Shown: positions 26,275 through 35,385 of the stretch, in pieces
Layout: every line of letters begins with the position of its first letter
How positions within the stretch are numbered: the stretch's first letter is position 1
Source: Afipia sp. Root123D2
GTDB lineage: Bacteria > Pseudomonadota > Alphaproteobacteria > Rhizobiales > Xanthobacteraceae
Length of the DNA stretch: 64,000 nt
Assembly (NCBI RefSeq): GCF_001425835.1
Contig: NZ_LMDP01000001.1
Location: 1,179,476-1,243,475, forward strand
Direction: 5' to 3'
Position numbers and translations under genes: made by a program
Notes under the pieces: model-generated
Told to the model about the DNA's origin: nothing
Seen by the model: only the letters and a program-made list of their open reading frames with translations
Databases searched by the model: none

Positions 26275-26359
26275 GCGGGCGTGGCGGAACTGGTAGACGC
26301 GCTGGATTTAGGTTCCAGTGACGAAAGTTGTGGGGGTTCGAGTCCCTCCGCCCGCACCA
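26275..26359 (+). tRNA. tRNA-Leu (anticodon UAG)
   Basis: A class II tRNA of 85 bases including an encoded CCA. The acceptor GCGGGCG pairs with CGCCCGC, the anticodon stem-loop is CTGGA-TTTAGGT-TCCAG with anticodon TAG, and the long variable arm precedes the T-arm GGGGGTTCGAGTCCCTC. It reads CUA and other CUN codons. The tig gene follows on the same strand. Confidence 0.96.
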
Positions 26360-26506
26360 GCGCGATCTCTCGTTTGCGCACGCCGATTTTCGGAAGACGC
26401 TTTCGCGCGTCGGCCGTACCCACCGATGCAGGCCTTCGGGCTGTGCGTCCAACAGATTGACAAGGCCCGGTCGCCGACCGGGCGAAGCCGGAAGAAGATT
26501 GACGCC

Positions 26507-27868
26507 ATGCAGGTCAAAGAAACCCTCGCCGAGGGACTGAAGCACGAATTCCAGATCAGCGTTCCGGCGTCGGACATCGATGCCAAGATCGATGCACGCC
26601 TCGACGAGATGAAGGACAAGGTCCGGCTCAACGGATTCCGCCCAGGCAAGGTGCCGGCTGCGCATCTGAAGAAAGTGTACGGCCGTTCCGTTGCCGCGGA
26701 GACGGTCGATCAGCTGATCCGCGATACCAACACGCAGCTCTTCACCGAGCGCGGCTTCCGTCTCGCGACCGAGCCCAAGATCACCATGCCGACCGAGGCC
26801 AAGGAGATCGAGGAGGTTCTGTCCGGCAAGTCCGACCTGAACTACTCGGTTGCGATCGAGGTCGTGCCTGCGATCCAGCTTGCCGACTTCAAGACCTTCA
26901 ACGTCGAGAAGCCGGTAGCCGAAGTCACCGACGCCGACGTCGATGAAGCGCTCAAGCGAATCGCCGACCAGAACCGCCCCTATGCGGCGAAAGCCGAGGG
27001 TGCGAAGGCCGAATCCGGCGACCGCGTCACGGTGGCCTTCAAGGGCACCATTGACGGCGTTGCGTTCGACGGCGGCACTGGCGAAGACATCCAGGTCGTG
27101 ATCGGCTCGGGCACGTTCATTCCGGGCTTCGAAGACCAGCTCATCGGTATCGGCGTAGGCGAGACCCGCACCGTGAAGGCGTCGTTCCCCAAGAACTACA
27201 CGGCGGCGAATCTGGCCGGCAAGGACGCCGAGTTCGAAACCACCGCCAGCGCGATCGAGGCGCCGCAGGAGTCGAAGATCGACGAGGAGTTCGCCAAGAA
27301 CCTCGGCATGGAATCGCTCGACAAGCTCAAGGAAGCGATGCGCGATCGTCTGGTGCAGGAATTCGCCGGCGCGACCCGCCAGCGCGTCAAGCGCCTGCTG
27401 CTGGATCGCCTCGATGAAGCCCACAAGTTCGATCCGCCGCCGTCACTGGTCGATGACGAGTTCAACCTGATGTGGAACTCGATCAAGGCGGAGATGGATT
27501 CAGCGAGCAAGACGTTCGCTGACGAGAACACCACCGAGGAAGCGGCCAAGGAAGAGTACCGCAAGATCGCCGATCGCCGCGTGCGTCTCGGCCTCGTGCT
27601 TTCCGAGATCGGCGAGAAGAACAAGATCACCGTGACCGACGACGAAGTCAGCCGCGCCGTGATCGATCGTGCGCGCCAGATGCCGGGCCGCGAGAAGGAA
27701 GTCTGGGATTATTATCGCAGCAATCCCAACGCGCTCGCCCAGCTTCGCGCACCTATCTACGAAGACAAGGTGGTCGACTTCATTCTTGAACTCGCCACCG
27801 TCACCGAAAAGAAGGTGTCGCGCGAAGACCTGCTCAAGGACGACGACAGCGAGAAAACCGCGGCCTGA
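26507..27868 (+). CDS. tig: Trigger factor
   Basis: A 453-residue ribosome-associated chaperone. The N-terminal ribosome-binding domain shows the signature [18 protein letters not shown] (about 42-59). The central PPIase domain has [20 protein letters not shown] and [11 protein letters not shown], and a long helical C-terminal domain follows. The true start is [15 protein letters not shown], although the frame is open back to the tRNA-Leu gene. A CCCGGTCGCCGACCGGG hairpin lies in the leader. The order tig-clpP-clpX-lon is the common proteostasis cluster. A short GC hairpin (27875-27892) follows the stop without a clear T-run. Confidence 0.97.
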   Translation: MQVKETLAEGLKHEFQISVPASDIDAKIDARLDEMKDKVRLNGFRPGKVPAAHLKKVYGRSVAAETVDQLIRDTNTQLFTERGFRLATEPKITMPTEAKEIEEVLSGKSDLNYSVAIEVVPAIQLADFKTFNVEKPVAEVTDADVDEALKRIADQNRPYAAKAEGAKAESGDRVTVAFKGTIDGVAFDGGTGEDIQVVIGSGTFIPGFEDQLIGIGVGETRTVKASFPKNYTAANLAGKDAEFETTASAIEAPQESKIDEEFAKNLGMESLDKLKEAMRDRLVQEFAGATRQRVKRLLLDRLDEAHKFDPPPSLVDDEFNLMWNSIKAEMDSASKTFADENTTEEAAKEEYRKIADRRVRLGLVLSEIGEKNKITVTDDEVSRAVIDRARQMPGREKEVWDYYRSNPNALAQLRAPIYEDKVVDFILELATVTEKKVSREDLLKDDDSEKTAA

Positions 27869-27918
27869 TGTGGTCGCCGGGCTCGCCCGGCGTTAACGAT
27901 ACAATCGGAAAGGGCAGG

Positions 27919-27936
27919 GCGACGCAGCTGCGTCGC
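27919..27936. repeat. 18-base perfect palindrome upstream of clpP
   Basis: GCGACGCAGCTGCGTCGC is fully self-complementary and is followed by TTT. It lies in the tig-clpP gap, where it may fold as a 7-bp hairpin acting as a weak tig terminator or as a clpP leader element. Confidence 0.45.
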
Positions 27937-28094
27937 TTTGCGGGCGTGGCCGAATCGGCTCAACTCCCGGCGGAATTCAGCAGACAGGCGCTGTTTGCGG
28001 TGGCCTTGCCGCCGGGCAATCGGCTCATATCTGTGTCTCGCCAAGCCAAGCATCACGGGACGATCGTTCGTCTCTACCAACTCTCAGGTGATTA

Positions 28095-28730
28095 ATGCGC
28101 GATCCGGTTGAAACCTACATGAACCTGGTGCCGATGGTGGTCGAGCAGACCAACCGCGGCGAGCGGGCCTACGACATTTTCTCGCGCCTCCTGAAAGAGC
28201 GCATCATCTTCGTGACCGGCCCTGTCGAGGACGGCATGTCGGTGTTGGTCGTCGCGCAACTTCTGTTCCTCGAAGCCGAGAATCCGAAGAAGGAAATCTC
28301 GATGTACATCAACTCGCCGGGAGGCGTGGTGACATCGGGTCTGGCGATTTACGACACCATGCAATTCATCCGCCCGCCGGTTTCGACGCTCTGCACCGGG
28401 CAGGCGGCGTCGATGGGTTCGTTGCTGCTTGCCGCCGGCGAGAAGGACATGCGCTTCTCGCTGCCGAATTCGCGCATCATGGTCCATCAGCCGTCCGGCG
28501 GCTTCCAAGGCCAGGCGACCGACATCATGTTGCACGCGCAGGAAATCCTGAACCTGAAGAAGCGGCTTAACGAGATCTACGTCAAGCATACCGGCCAGAC
28601 CTATAAGGCGATCGAGGACGCGCTGGAACGCGACAAGTTCCTCACCGCCGAGATGGCTCGTGATTTCGGCATTGTCGACAAGGTGATTGAGAAGCGTGCC
28701 GAGGAGCCGTCGGCGCCGAAGACATCGTAA
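28095..28730 (+). CDS. clpP: ATP-dependent Clp protease proteolytic subunit
   Basis: A 211-residue serine peptidase that forms the two-ring ClpP chamber. The catalytic serine lies in [15 protein letters not shown] and the catalytic histidine in [10 protein letters not shown]. The aspartate of the triad is expected in the following helix region ([11 protein letters not shown] onwards). It starts [18 protein letters not shown], a normal alphaproteobacterial N-terminus with a processed propeptide. It pairs with ClpX, encoded about 400 bases downstream. Confidence 0.97.
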   Translation: MRDPVETYMNLVPMVVEQTNRGERAYDIFSRLLKERIIFVTGPVEDGMSVLVVAQLLFLEAENPKKEISMYINSPGGVVTSGLAIYDTMQFIRPPVSTLCTGQAASMGSLLLAAGEKDMRFSLPNSRIMVHQPSGGFQGQATDIMLHAQEILNLKKRLNEIYVKHTGQTYKAIEDALERDKFLTAEMARDFGIVDKVIEKRAEEPSAPKTS

Positions 28731-29126
28731 TGAGTTGCAGTCGCGGCAGAGCGGATGCTTGTGCATTCTCCCTGCCGGGCTGCGATCTTGCCACTTTGAC
28801 GCGAGTTCCCTGTGGATGCGGTGCGTCATTCTCGCAACGCTGCGATGAATTCGGGCCTGAATGCTCGCGAAATCGTCGCAAATCACGGTAAGATTACGCA
28901 GTTGGGTGTTCGCCGGGTTAGTGAATTCTTGATAGTCGGGTGGCACCATGGTTGGCTCCAGATGATCGGCTAGAATGGCCGCAGATTCGAGAGAGGCTGC
29001 GATTCGCGCGGGTCAGGAGTGCGGGGTCTTTTTGGTACGGATTTTGCTCCTATCTAGACGAGAGTCCGGCGTGCGCCGGGATGGGACAGTCCGCCAGAAT
29101 AGATCGAGCGGCAGACGGAGACAGGA
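28731..29126. other. Gene-free clpP-clpX gap
   Basis: This 396-base stretch has no convincing gene. It is long for a clpP-clpX gap and probably carries a separate clpX promoter. The best heat-shock-like candidate I see is CTTGAT, 12 bases, CCATGG at 28928-28951, which resembles the RpoH pattern only loosely. No clear terminator follows clpP. Confidence 0.5.
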
Positions 29127-30401
29127 ATGAGCAAGGTCGGGACGAGCGATTCGAAGAACACGCTGTATTGCTCATTCTGCGGGAAGAGCCAGCACGAGGT
29201 CCGCAAACTGATCGCGGGGCCGACCGTTTTCATCTGCGATGAGTGCGTCGAACTGTGCATGGACATCATTCGCGAGGAGAACAAATCCTCGCTGGTGAAG
29301 TCGCGCGACGGAATTCCGACGCCGAAGGAAATCTGCAAGGTTCTGGACGATTACGTGATCGGTCAGCAGCACGCCAAGAAGGTGCTCTCGGTCGCGGTTC
29401 ACAATCACTACAAGCGCCTCAATCACCAGACCAAGCACAACGACGTTGAGCTTGCGAAGTCGAACATCCTGCTGATCGGTCCGACCGGTTCGGGCAAGAC
29501 GCTGCTTGCGCAGACGCTGGCCCGCATCCTCGATGTGCCGTTCACGATGGCGGACGCGACGACGCTGACCGAAGCCGGTTACGTCGGCGAGGATGTCGAG
29601 AACATCATCCTGAAGCTGCTGCAGGCTGCCGACTACAATGTCGAGCGGGCCCAGCGCGGCATCGTCTACATCGACGAAATCGACAAGATTTCCCGCAAGT
29701 CCGACAATCCGTCGATCACCCGCGATGTCTCGGGCGAAGGCGTGCAGCAGGCCTTGCTGAAGATCATGGAAGGTACGGTTGCATCGGTCCCGCCGCAGGG
29801 CGGCCGTAAGCATCCGCAGCAGGAGTTCCTGCAGGTCGACACCACCAATATCCTCTTCATCTGCGGTGGTGCGTTCTCCGGCCTCGAGAAGATCATCTCG
29901 TCACGCGGGCGGACCACGTCGATCGGTTTCGCGGCCCAGGTGCTGGCGCCTGAAGATCGCCGTACCGGCGAAATTTTCCGCCATGTCGAGCCCGAGGATC
30001 TTCTGAAGTACGGCCTGATCCCTGAGTTCGTCGGACGTCTGCCAGTGGTGGCGACGCTCGAGGATCTCGACGAGGTTTCGCTCAAGAAGATTCTCACCGA
30101 TCCGAAGAACGCGCTGGTGAAGCAGTACCAGCGGCTGTTCGAGATGGAAAACATCGAGCTCACGTTCGCCGACGAAGCGCTTGGCGCGGTCGCCCGCAAG
30201 GCGATCGAGCGCAAGACCGGCGCGCGCGGATTGCGCTCCATCCTGGAGAGCATCCTGCTCGAGACGATGTTCGATCTTCCCGGCCTCGAAGGCGTCGAGG
30301 AAGTGGTCATCTCGCGCGAAGTGGTGGAAGCGACGGCACGTCCGCTCTACATCTACGCCGACCGCACGGATCGTCCGGCCGAAACCAGCGCCAGCGCTTG
30401 A
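29127..30401 (+). CDS. clpX: ATP-dependent Clp protease ATP-binding subunit ClpX
   Basis: A 424-residue AAA+ unfoldase that recognises tagged substrates and feeds ClpP. The N-terminal zinc-binding domain has four cysteines in [10 protein letters not shown] and [11 protein letters not shown]. The AAA+ module shows Walker [16 protein letters not shown], Walker [11 protein letters not shown], and sensor/pore regions including [14 protein letters not shown] and the ClpP-contact loop region around IGFAAQV. Length is standard. A hairpin terminator follows shortly after the stop. Confidence 0.98.
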   Translation: MSKVGTSDSKNTLYCSFCGKSQHEVRKLIAGPTVFICDECVELCMDIIREENKSSLVKSRDGIPTPKEICKVLDDYVIGQQHAKKVLSVAVHNHYKRLNHQTKHNDVELAKSNILLIGPTGSGKTLLAQTLARILDVPFTMADATTLTEAGYVGEDVENIILKLLQAADYNVERAQRGIVYIDEIDKISRKSDNPSITRDVSGEGVQQALLKIMEGTVASVPPQGGRKHPQQEFLQVDTTNILFICGGAFSGLEKIISSRGRTTSIGFAAQVLAPEDRRTGEIFRHVEPEDLLKYGLIPEFVGRLPVVATLEDLDEVSLKKILTDPKNALVKQYQRLFEMENIELTFADEALGAVARKAIERKTGARGLRSILESILLETMFDLPGLEGVEEVVISREVVEATARPLYIYADRTDRPAETSASA

Positions 30402-30752
30402 TCGAAGCAGGGAGGGGCTCCGTGGAGCCCCTCGGTTTAGCTCGGCTGAGCCGTCTCAACGCCGAGTGCGTGGCGCTTGCGGCTGGTTCCACTCATCTTC
30501 CAATGAGTCTAAAACGCCAATGTTGATGGGGATTTCCCATCACTTGACACCATCGCGGCCGATAGCCACCTAATGGGGCGCGGTGAAGCACAGAGCTTTC
30601 TGGATTCGCCGCGATATGACCCCGGGTGGTGAGGGCCGCGTTGCGGCCGATGGCTCAAGAGAGCTCTTTCTTTTCCGGTACACGGCACCTTGTGGCGGTT
30701 GCGTCTGAGCGGCGGACTGCGTGCAAGGGGGCACAACAAAAGGAATACGGGC
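30402..30752. other. Gene-free clpX-lon gap
   Basis: This 351-base region contains the clpX hairpin terminator at its start. A TTGACA hexamer at 30544-30549 could be a -35 element for lon, although a matching -10 at standard spacing is not clear. No gene is seen; frames here are short and unsupported. Confidence 0.5.
30412..30438 (+). terminator. Hairpin terminator after clpX
   Basis: GAGGGGCTCC and GGAGCCCCTC are perfect 10-base arms separated by GT, realistically an 8-bp stem with a six-base loop. It is followed by the modest T-containing GGTTTAG. It begins ten bases after the clpX stop. Confidence 0.65.
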
Positions 30753-33179
30753 ATGACTGCCTCCAAGCCTCGTCCAAATATCGTTCACGGCGAAAGCCAC
30801 GCCTATCCGGTGCTGCCGCTTCGCGACATTGTTGTTTTCCCGCACATGATCGTTCCGCTTTTCGTTGGACGCGAAAAGTCGATCCGCGCGCTCGAAGACG
30901 TGATGAAGAACGATGCGCTGATTTTGCTCGCGACGCAGAAGAATGCGTCCGATGACGATCCGAGCCCGGACTCGATTTACGAGACCGGCACGCTCGCCAG
31001 CGTGTTGCAGCTTCTGAAACTCCCCGACGGCACCGTGAAGGTCCTGGTCGAGGGACTGGAGCGCGCGCGCGTCGAGAAATACACCGATCGGGCCGACTAC
31101 TATGAGGCGACCGCCATCGCGCTCGCCGACACCGATGCCAAGAGCGTCGAGGCGGAGGCGCTCGGCCGCTCCGTCGTGTCCGATTTTGAAAGCTACGTGA
31201 AGCTGAACAAGAAGATTTCCGCCGAAGTGGTGGGCGTCGTTCAGCAGATCACTGATTTCGCCAAGCTCGCGGACACCGTGGCCTCGCATCTCGCGGTGAA
31301 GATTTCCGATCGCCAGACCATTCTGGAGACGCTGTCGGTGTCGCAGCGGCTCGAGAAGGTGCTCGGCCTGATGGAGAGCGAGATCTCGGTGCTGCAGGTC
31401 GAGAAGAAGATCCGCTCGCGCGTCAAGCGCCAGATGGAGAAGACCCAGCGCGAGTATTACCTCAACGAGCAGATGAAGGCGATCCAGAAGGAGCTCGGCG
31501 ACGACGAAGGTCGCGACGAGCTGGCCGATCTGGAAGAGAAGATCGCCAAGACCAAGCTCTCGAAGGAAGCTCGCGAGAAGGCGCAGCACGAACTGAAGAA
31601 GCTGCGGCAGATGTCTCCGATGTCCGCCGAGGCGACGGTCGTGCGCAACTATCTCGACTGGCTGCTGTCGATCCCATGGGGCAAGAAGTCCAAGGTCAAG
31701 AAGGACCTCATTGCCGCGCAGGAAGTGCTCGACTCGGATCACTACGGGCTTGAGAAGGTCAAGGACCGCATCGTCGAGTATCTCGCCGTGCAGTCCCGCG
31801 CCAACAAGCTGACCGGACCGATCCTGTGCCTCGTGGGCCCTCCGGGCGTCGGCAAGACCTCGCTCGGCAAGTCGATCGCGAAGGCGACCGGCCGCGAGTT
31901 CGTGCGCGTGTCGCTCGGCGGCGTGCGCGACGAGGCGGAAATCCGCGGTCACCGGCGGACCTACATCGGCTCGATGCCTGGCAAGATCATCCAGTCGATG
32001 AGAAAGGCCAAGACCTCGAACCCGCTGTTCCTGCTGGACGAGATCGACAAGATGGGCGCCGATTTCCGCGGCGACCCGTCGTCGGCCCTGCTTGAGGTTC
32101 TCGACCCCGAGCAGAACTCGACGTTCAACGATCACTACCTGGAGGTCGACTACGACCTCTCCAACGTGATGTTCATCACGACCGCGAATACGCTCAATAT
32201 TCCCGGGCCGCTGATGGACCGCATGGAGATCATCCGGATCGCCGGCTACACCGAGAACGAGAAGGTTGAGATCGCCCGCAAGCATCTCATCCCGACCGCA
32301 GTGGCCAAGCACGGTTTGACTTCCAAGGAGTGGTCGATCGATGACGAGGCGCTGCTGTTCCTGATCCGCCGTTACACCCGCGAGGCGGGCGTGCGTAATC
32401 TCGAGCGCGAAATTTCGACACTCGCCCGCAAGGCGGTGAAGGAATTGATGATCTCCAAGAAGAAGGCGGTGAAGGTGACCGCACCGGTGGTCGAGGAGTT
32501 CCTCGGCGTGCCGAAGTATCGCTACGGCGAGATCGAGAGCGACGACCAGGTCGGCGTCGTGACCGGTCTGGCGTGGACCGATGTCGGCGGCGAGTTGCTG
32601 ACCATCGAAGGCGTCATGATGCCCGGCAAGGGCCGCATGACCGTCACCGGCAACCTGCGTGACGTGATGAAGGAGTCGATCTCGGCGGCGGCCTCGTATG
32701 TCCGCTCGCGGGCGATCAACTACGGCGTCGAGCCCCCGCTGTTCGACCGCCGCGACATCCACGTCCACGTGCCGGAAGGCGCCACGCCGAAGGACGGACC
32801 TTCGGCCGGTGTCGCGATGGCCACGGCGATCGTGTCGGTGCTGACCGGCATTCCGATCCGGCATGATGTCGCCATGACCGGCGAAATCACGCTGCGAGGC
32901 CGGGTGCTGCCGATCGGCGGTCTGAAGGAGAAGCTGCTTGCGGCCGCGCGTGGCGGCATCAAGACGGTCTTCATTCCCGAGGACAACGCCAAGGATCTCA
33001 CCGAGATTTCCGACGCCATCAAGGGCGGCATGGAGATCATCCCGGTGGCCCGGATGGACGACGTGCTCGCCAAGGCGCTGGTGCGCAAGCCGGTGCCGAT
33101 CGTCTGGGAAGAGGATACCTCGGCGCTGCCGAAGGCCGATGCGACCGATGAGGCTGCCGGCGGCCTGACCGCTCACTAA
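30753..33179 (+). CDS. lon: ATP-dependent protease Lon
   Basis: An 808-residue LonA protease. The N-terminal substrate domain begins at [20 protein letters not shown]. The AAA+ module has Walker [14 protein letters not shown] and Walker [11 protein letters not shown]. The protease domain has the catalytic Ser in [12 protein letters not shown] and the catalytic Lys in [10 protein letters not shown]. The start MTASKPRPN follows AAAAGGAATACGGGC; the frame extends 21 codons further up. It degrades damaged and regulatory proteins in the cytoplasm and closes the tig-clpP-clpX-lon cluster. Confidence 0.98.
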   Translation: MTASKPRPNIVHGESHAYPVLPLRDIVVFPHMIVPLFVGREKSIRALEDVMKNDALILLATQKNASDDDPSPDSIYETGTLASVLQLLKLPDGTVKVLVEGLERARVEKYTDRADYYEATAIALADTDAKSVEAEALGRSVVSDFESYVKLNKKISAEVVGVVQQITDFAKLADTVASHLAVKISDRQTILETLSVSQRLEKVLGLMESEISVLQVEKKIRSRVKRQMEKTQREYYLNEQMKAIQKELGDDEGRDELADLEEKIAKTKLSKEAREKAQHELKKLRQMSPMSAEATVVRNYLDWLLSIPWGKKSKVKKDLIAAQEVLDSDHYGLEKVKDRIVEYLAVQSRANKLTGPILCLVGPPGVGKTSLGKSIAKATGREFVRVSLGGVRDEAEIRGHRRTYIGSMPGKIIQSMRKAKTSNPLFLLDEIDKMGADFRGDPSSALLEVLDPEQNSTFNDHYLEVDYDLSNVMFITTANTLNIPGPLMDRMEIIRIAGYTENEKVEIARKHLIPTAVAKHGLTSKEWSIDDEALLFLIRRYTREAGVRNLEREISTLARKAVKELMISKKKAVKVTAPVVEEFLGVPKYRYGEIESDDQVGVVTGLAWTDVGGELLTIEGVMMPGKGRMTVTGNLRDVMKESISAAASYVRSRAINYGVEPPLFDRRDIHVHVPEGATPKDGPSAGVAMATAIVSVLTGIPIRHDVAMTGEITLRGRVLPIGGLKEKLLAAARGGIKTVFIPEDNAKDLTEISDAIKGGMEIIPVARMDDVLAKALVRKPVPIVWEEDTSALPKADATDEAAGGLTAH

Positions 33180-33204
33180 GGCGAGTTGAATATCCACAAC
33201 GAAG

Positions 33205-33233
33205 CGGCGCCCGCGAGGGCGCCGTTTCTTTTT
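33205..33233 (+). terminator. Intrinsic terminator of lon
   Basis: A perfect 8-bp stem (CGGCGCCC / GGGCGCCG) with a GCGA loop is followed by TTTCTTTTT, about 25 bases after the lon stop. Confidence 0.88.
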
Positions 33234-33278
33234 GGCGCATGTTGGCGGAAACTGTCGCGACCTTCGGCCAGGAACCTC

Positions 33279-33686
33279 ATGATGAAGATCGACGGTCAAT
33301 GTCATTGCGGGCGCGTCAGTTATCGCGCCGACATCGATCCCGAACGGGTCTCGATTTGTCATTGCACGGATTGCCAGCAACTGACGGGATCGCCTTATCG
33401 GGTCACGGTGCTGTGCGCGCGTGAGCAGATCGAATTGACCGGTGCTGACCCCAAAATCTACGCGAAGGTCGGTGAAAATGGCCGCACCCGTTTTCAGCAT
33501 TTTTGTTCCGAGTGCGGATCTCCGGTTTTTACGTCAGGGGATGACATACAGCCGGATGGCTGGGGTATCCGCTGGGGCAGCATCCGGCAGCGCCATGATC
33601 TGAAACCGCGCCGGCAAATCTGGTTTCGTTCGGCAGCGCCGTGGACATCCGACCTCCGCGATTTGCCGGGCTCGCCCACGGAATGA
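33279..33686 (+). CDS. GFA/CENP-V domain zinc protein
   Basis: A 135-residue protein of the GFA (glutathione-dependent formaldehyde-activating-like) family. Seven cysteines match the two zinc sites: C8 and C10 in QCHCG, C27, C29 and C32 in ICHCTDC, and C76 and C79 in FCSECG. Despite the family name, most members have no proven formaldehyde activity. AGGAAC stands before the double ATG start. It is a single gene between the lon terminator and tRNA-Val. Confidence 0.9.
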   Translation: MMKIDGQCHCGRVSYRADIDPERVSICHCTDCQQLTGSPYRVTVLCAREQIELTGADPKIYAKVGENGRTRFQHFCSECGSPVFTSGDDIQPDGWGIRWGSIRQRHDLKPRRQIWFRSAAPWTSDLRDLPGSPTE

Positions 33687-33754
33687 ACCGTGACGGATCG
33701 GCGCGGTCTTGCCGCCTTGCGCTGGTGGGTCTGGCAAGGCTAAACAGACGCGAC

Positions 33755-33831
33755 GGGCGGTTAGCTCAGCTGGTTAGAGCATCTCGTTTACACCGAGAGG
33801 GTCGGCGGTTCGAATCCGTCACCGCCTACCA
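33755..33831 (+). tRNA. tRNA-Val (anticodon UAC)
   Basis: A 77-base tRNA including CCA. The acceptor GGGCGGT pairs with ACCGCCT (first pair G-U). The anticodon stem-loop is TCTCG-TTTACAC-CGAGA with anticodon TAC, and the T-arm is GGCGGTTCGAATCCGTC. A 42-base partial copy of this gene (D-arm to variable loop) lies at 34742-34783. Confidence 0.96.
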
Positions 33832-33891
33832 TCACCCCAATCTCCTTGCATGATCCGGCGATGTATGGTTCCCGGGGTGGGGGAGTTTCCA

Positions 33892-34755
33892 ATGATCGTC
33901 ATGTTCGGGGCATCGTCCGACATTGGCCGGCGCGCGACAGCGCGTTTGCTCGATGCTGGCCTCGCCATGCGGCTGGTCGCACGTGATTGCACCGGTCTCG
34001 ATCCGCGTGCGGACCACTTCACGGGCGATATATCGGACGCGCAGGCGGCGCTGCGTGATGCCGATGTCGTGGTGTCGTGTGCTCATGCTCGCTTCACATC
34101 CCGGATTCTTGACGCAATTGGATCGCGCACCCCGACGCTCGTTCTTGTCGGATCGGCCTGGCGGTATTCGAAGGTTCCTGAGCCGCGTGGACGGGAGGTC
34201 GTGAATGCCGAAGCCGCATTCATGCAGAGCGGGCGCAATGGCGTGATGCTGCACCCGACGATGATCTATGGCGGTTGGCAGGAGAACAATCTTCGCCGGT
34301 TGTTCGATGTCATCCGGCGCTGGCCGGTGCTGCCGATGCCGGGCGGCGGATTGAATCTGGTGCAGCCGGTGTTCGTTGAGGACGTCGCGCTCTGCATCGC
34401 CGCCGCGGCGACGCGGACATGGCAAGGCCCGAACGTCATCCCGGTCTGCGGTCCTGCGCCGATGCATTGGCGCGACATGGCGCAATTGTGTGCGTCGGCG
34501 ATGGGTTATCGGCGGGCGATACTGCCGGTTCCGCTGGCGCCGGCGATCGCGGCACTGGCGCTGGTGCAGGCCATCGGCCTCCAGCCGCCGGTCGATCCCA
34601 ATACGCTACGGCGGCTTCAGGAAGACGTGATGTTTCCGCTGCAACCCATGCGGGATGAACTGGGCGTGGAGCCGAGGGACTTCGCGGCGGGGCTGGCACT
34701 AATGTTGGCCGAGGACCGGTTGGCCGGCACCGGGAAAGCTGGCTCTGCTGGCTAG
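33892..34755 (+). CDS. NAD-dependent epimerase/dehydratase family protein
   Basis: A 287-residue extended short-chain-dehydrogenase fold. The Rossmann motif is IVMFGASSDIGRRA (GxxxxxGR type) at the N-terminus. GDISDAQAALRDADVVVSCA matches the acidic/Asp step of atypical SDRs. HPTMIYGGWQENNL gives a Tyr in the active-site region but not a clean YxxxK. It resembles NAD(P)-binding epimerases and NDUFA9-like proteins of uncertain reaction. GGGGGAG precedes the ATG. It occupies almost all of the roughly 1-kb segment between tRNA-Val and the partial tRNA-Val copy, and its stop codon falls inside that copy. Confidence 0.82.
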   Translation: MIVMFGASSDIGRRATARLLDAGLAMRLVARDCTGLDPRADHFTGDISDAQAALRDADVVVSCAHARFTSRILDAIGSRTPTLVLVGSAWRYSKVPEPRGREVVNAEAAFMQSGRNGVMLHPTMIYGGWQENNLRRLFDVIRRWPVLPMPGGGLNLVQPVFVEDVALCIAAAATRTWQGPNVIPVCGPAPMHWRDMAQLCASAMGYRRAILPVPLAPAIAALALVQAIGLQPPVDPNTLRRLQEDVMFPLQPMRDELGVEPRDFAAGLALMLAEDRLAGTGKAGSAG

Positions 34756-34783
34756 AGCATCTCGTTTACACCGAGAGGATCGG
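34742..34783 (+). repeat. Partial direct repeat of tRNA-Val
   Basis: These 42 bases match 33764-33805 of the tRNA-Val gene at 39 positions, with 26 consecutive identical bases spanning the end of the D-arm and the whole anticodon arm. The copy lacks acceptor and T-arms, so it cannot be a functional tRNA. It starts inside the 3' end of the epimerase gene. It could be a relic of integration or of a second tRNA gene. Confidence 0.9.
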
Positions 34784-34803
34784 GCGCCAGCCAATTCTAG
34801 AAT

Positions 34804-35385
34804 TTAGCGCCGCGTCAGCGTAAATTGCGATTGCGTCAGTCGGCATGGCTTCCCGGCCACGCAATCGGCAAGCGGCAGCAGCTTGGCGTTGCGAACAAGG
34901 TGCTCCTTGGTATTTTCAGAGCGGTTCGGAGTGAGGATGGTCATCGCTGTGCGCAGCGAATCCGCGATCTCCGCATTGGCATCGGCGTCGTTCCTGTCGG
35001 TGAGAATCGCAACATCGATCACGTCGTGATTGCGCGCGTCGATATCGATGAAGACCAGCCCGATGGGCAGCGGCTGCGCGGGCACATTGCCGAACTTGCA
35101 GGTCCATGCGTTCTGGCAGATCGAGAGCAGCCGCCGTCGTTGCGGCCGCCAGATGCATTCCGGCTTCGCATTTGCGCGCACGATGCACACCGCGATATCG
35201 GGCGCGGCATTGAGATTGATTTTTGAATTGCCGAAGCGCGGCACGCCATCCCACGGGCTGCCGTTGGGTTTCGTGGCATTCGCGGTGACTGTAATGTCGA
35301 AGCCGGGCTGCTGCGCCTGCGCGTTCAACGGCATCGACAGAACGAACGCTAACGCAGCGCCAAGACAGTTTAGAATCCGGATCAC
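34804..35385 (-). CDS. Small secreted protein with three cysteine pairs
   Basis: A 193-residue protein of unknown family. A GTG start begins a signal peptide (VIRILNCLGAALAFVLSM, cleavage near AQA-QQ). The mature part contains six cysteines arranged as three close pairs (AVCIV/PECIW, SICQN/WTCKF, ADCVA/KPCRL), suggesting disulfides in the periplasm. The GTG shares four bases with the pepT stop (GTGA), so translation is coupled to the upstream peptidase gene. This overlap is the main reason for preferring the GTG over longer frames. Confidence 0.75.
   Translation of the reverse strand: MIRILNCLGAALAFVLSMPLNAQAQQPGFDITVTANATKPNGSPWDGVPRFGNSKINLNAAPDIAVCIVRANAKPECIWRPQRRRLLSICQNAWTCKFGNVPAQPLPIGLVFIDIDARNHDVIDVAILTDRNDADANAEIADSLRTAMTILTPNRSENTKEHLVRNAKLLPLADCVAGKPCRLTQSQFTLTRR

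Noticed and set aside
30570-33500. Very long open frame on the minus strand opposite lon
   Set aside because: It lies fully antisense to a textbook Lon protease, has His/Arg/Asp-rich composition without domains, and is a frame shadow of GC-rich codons.
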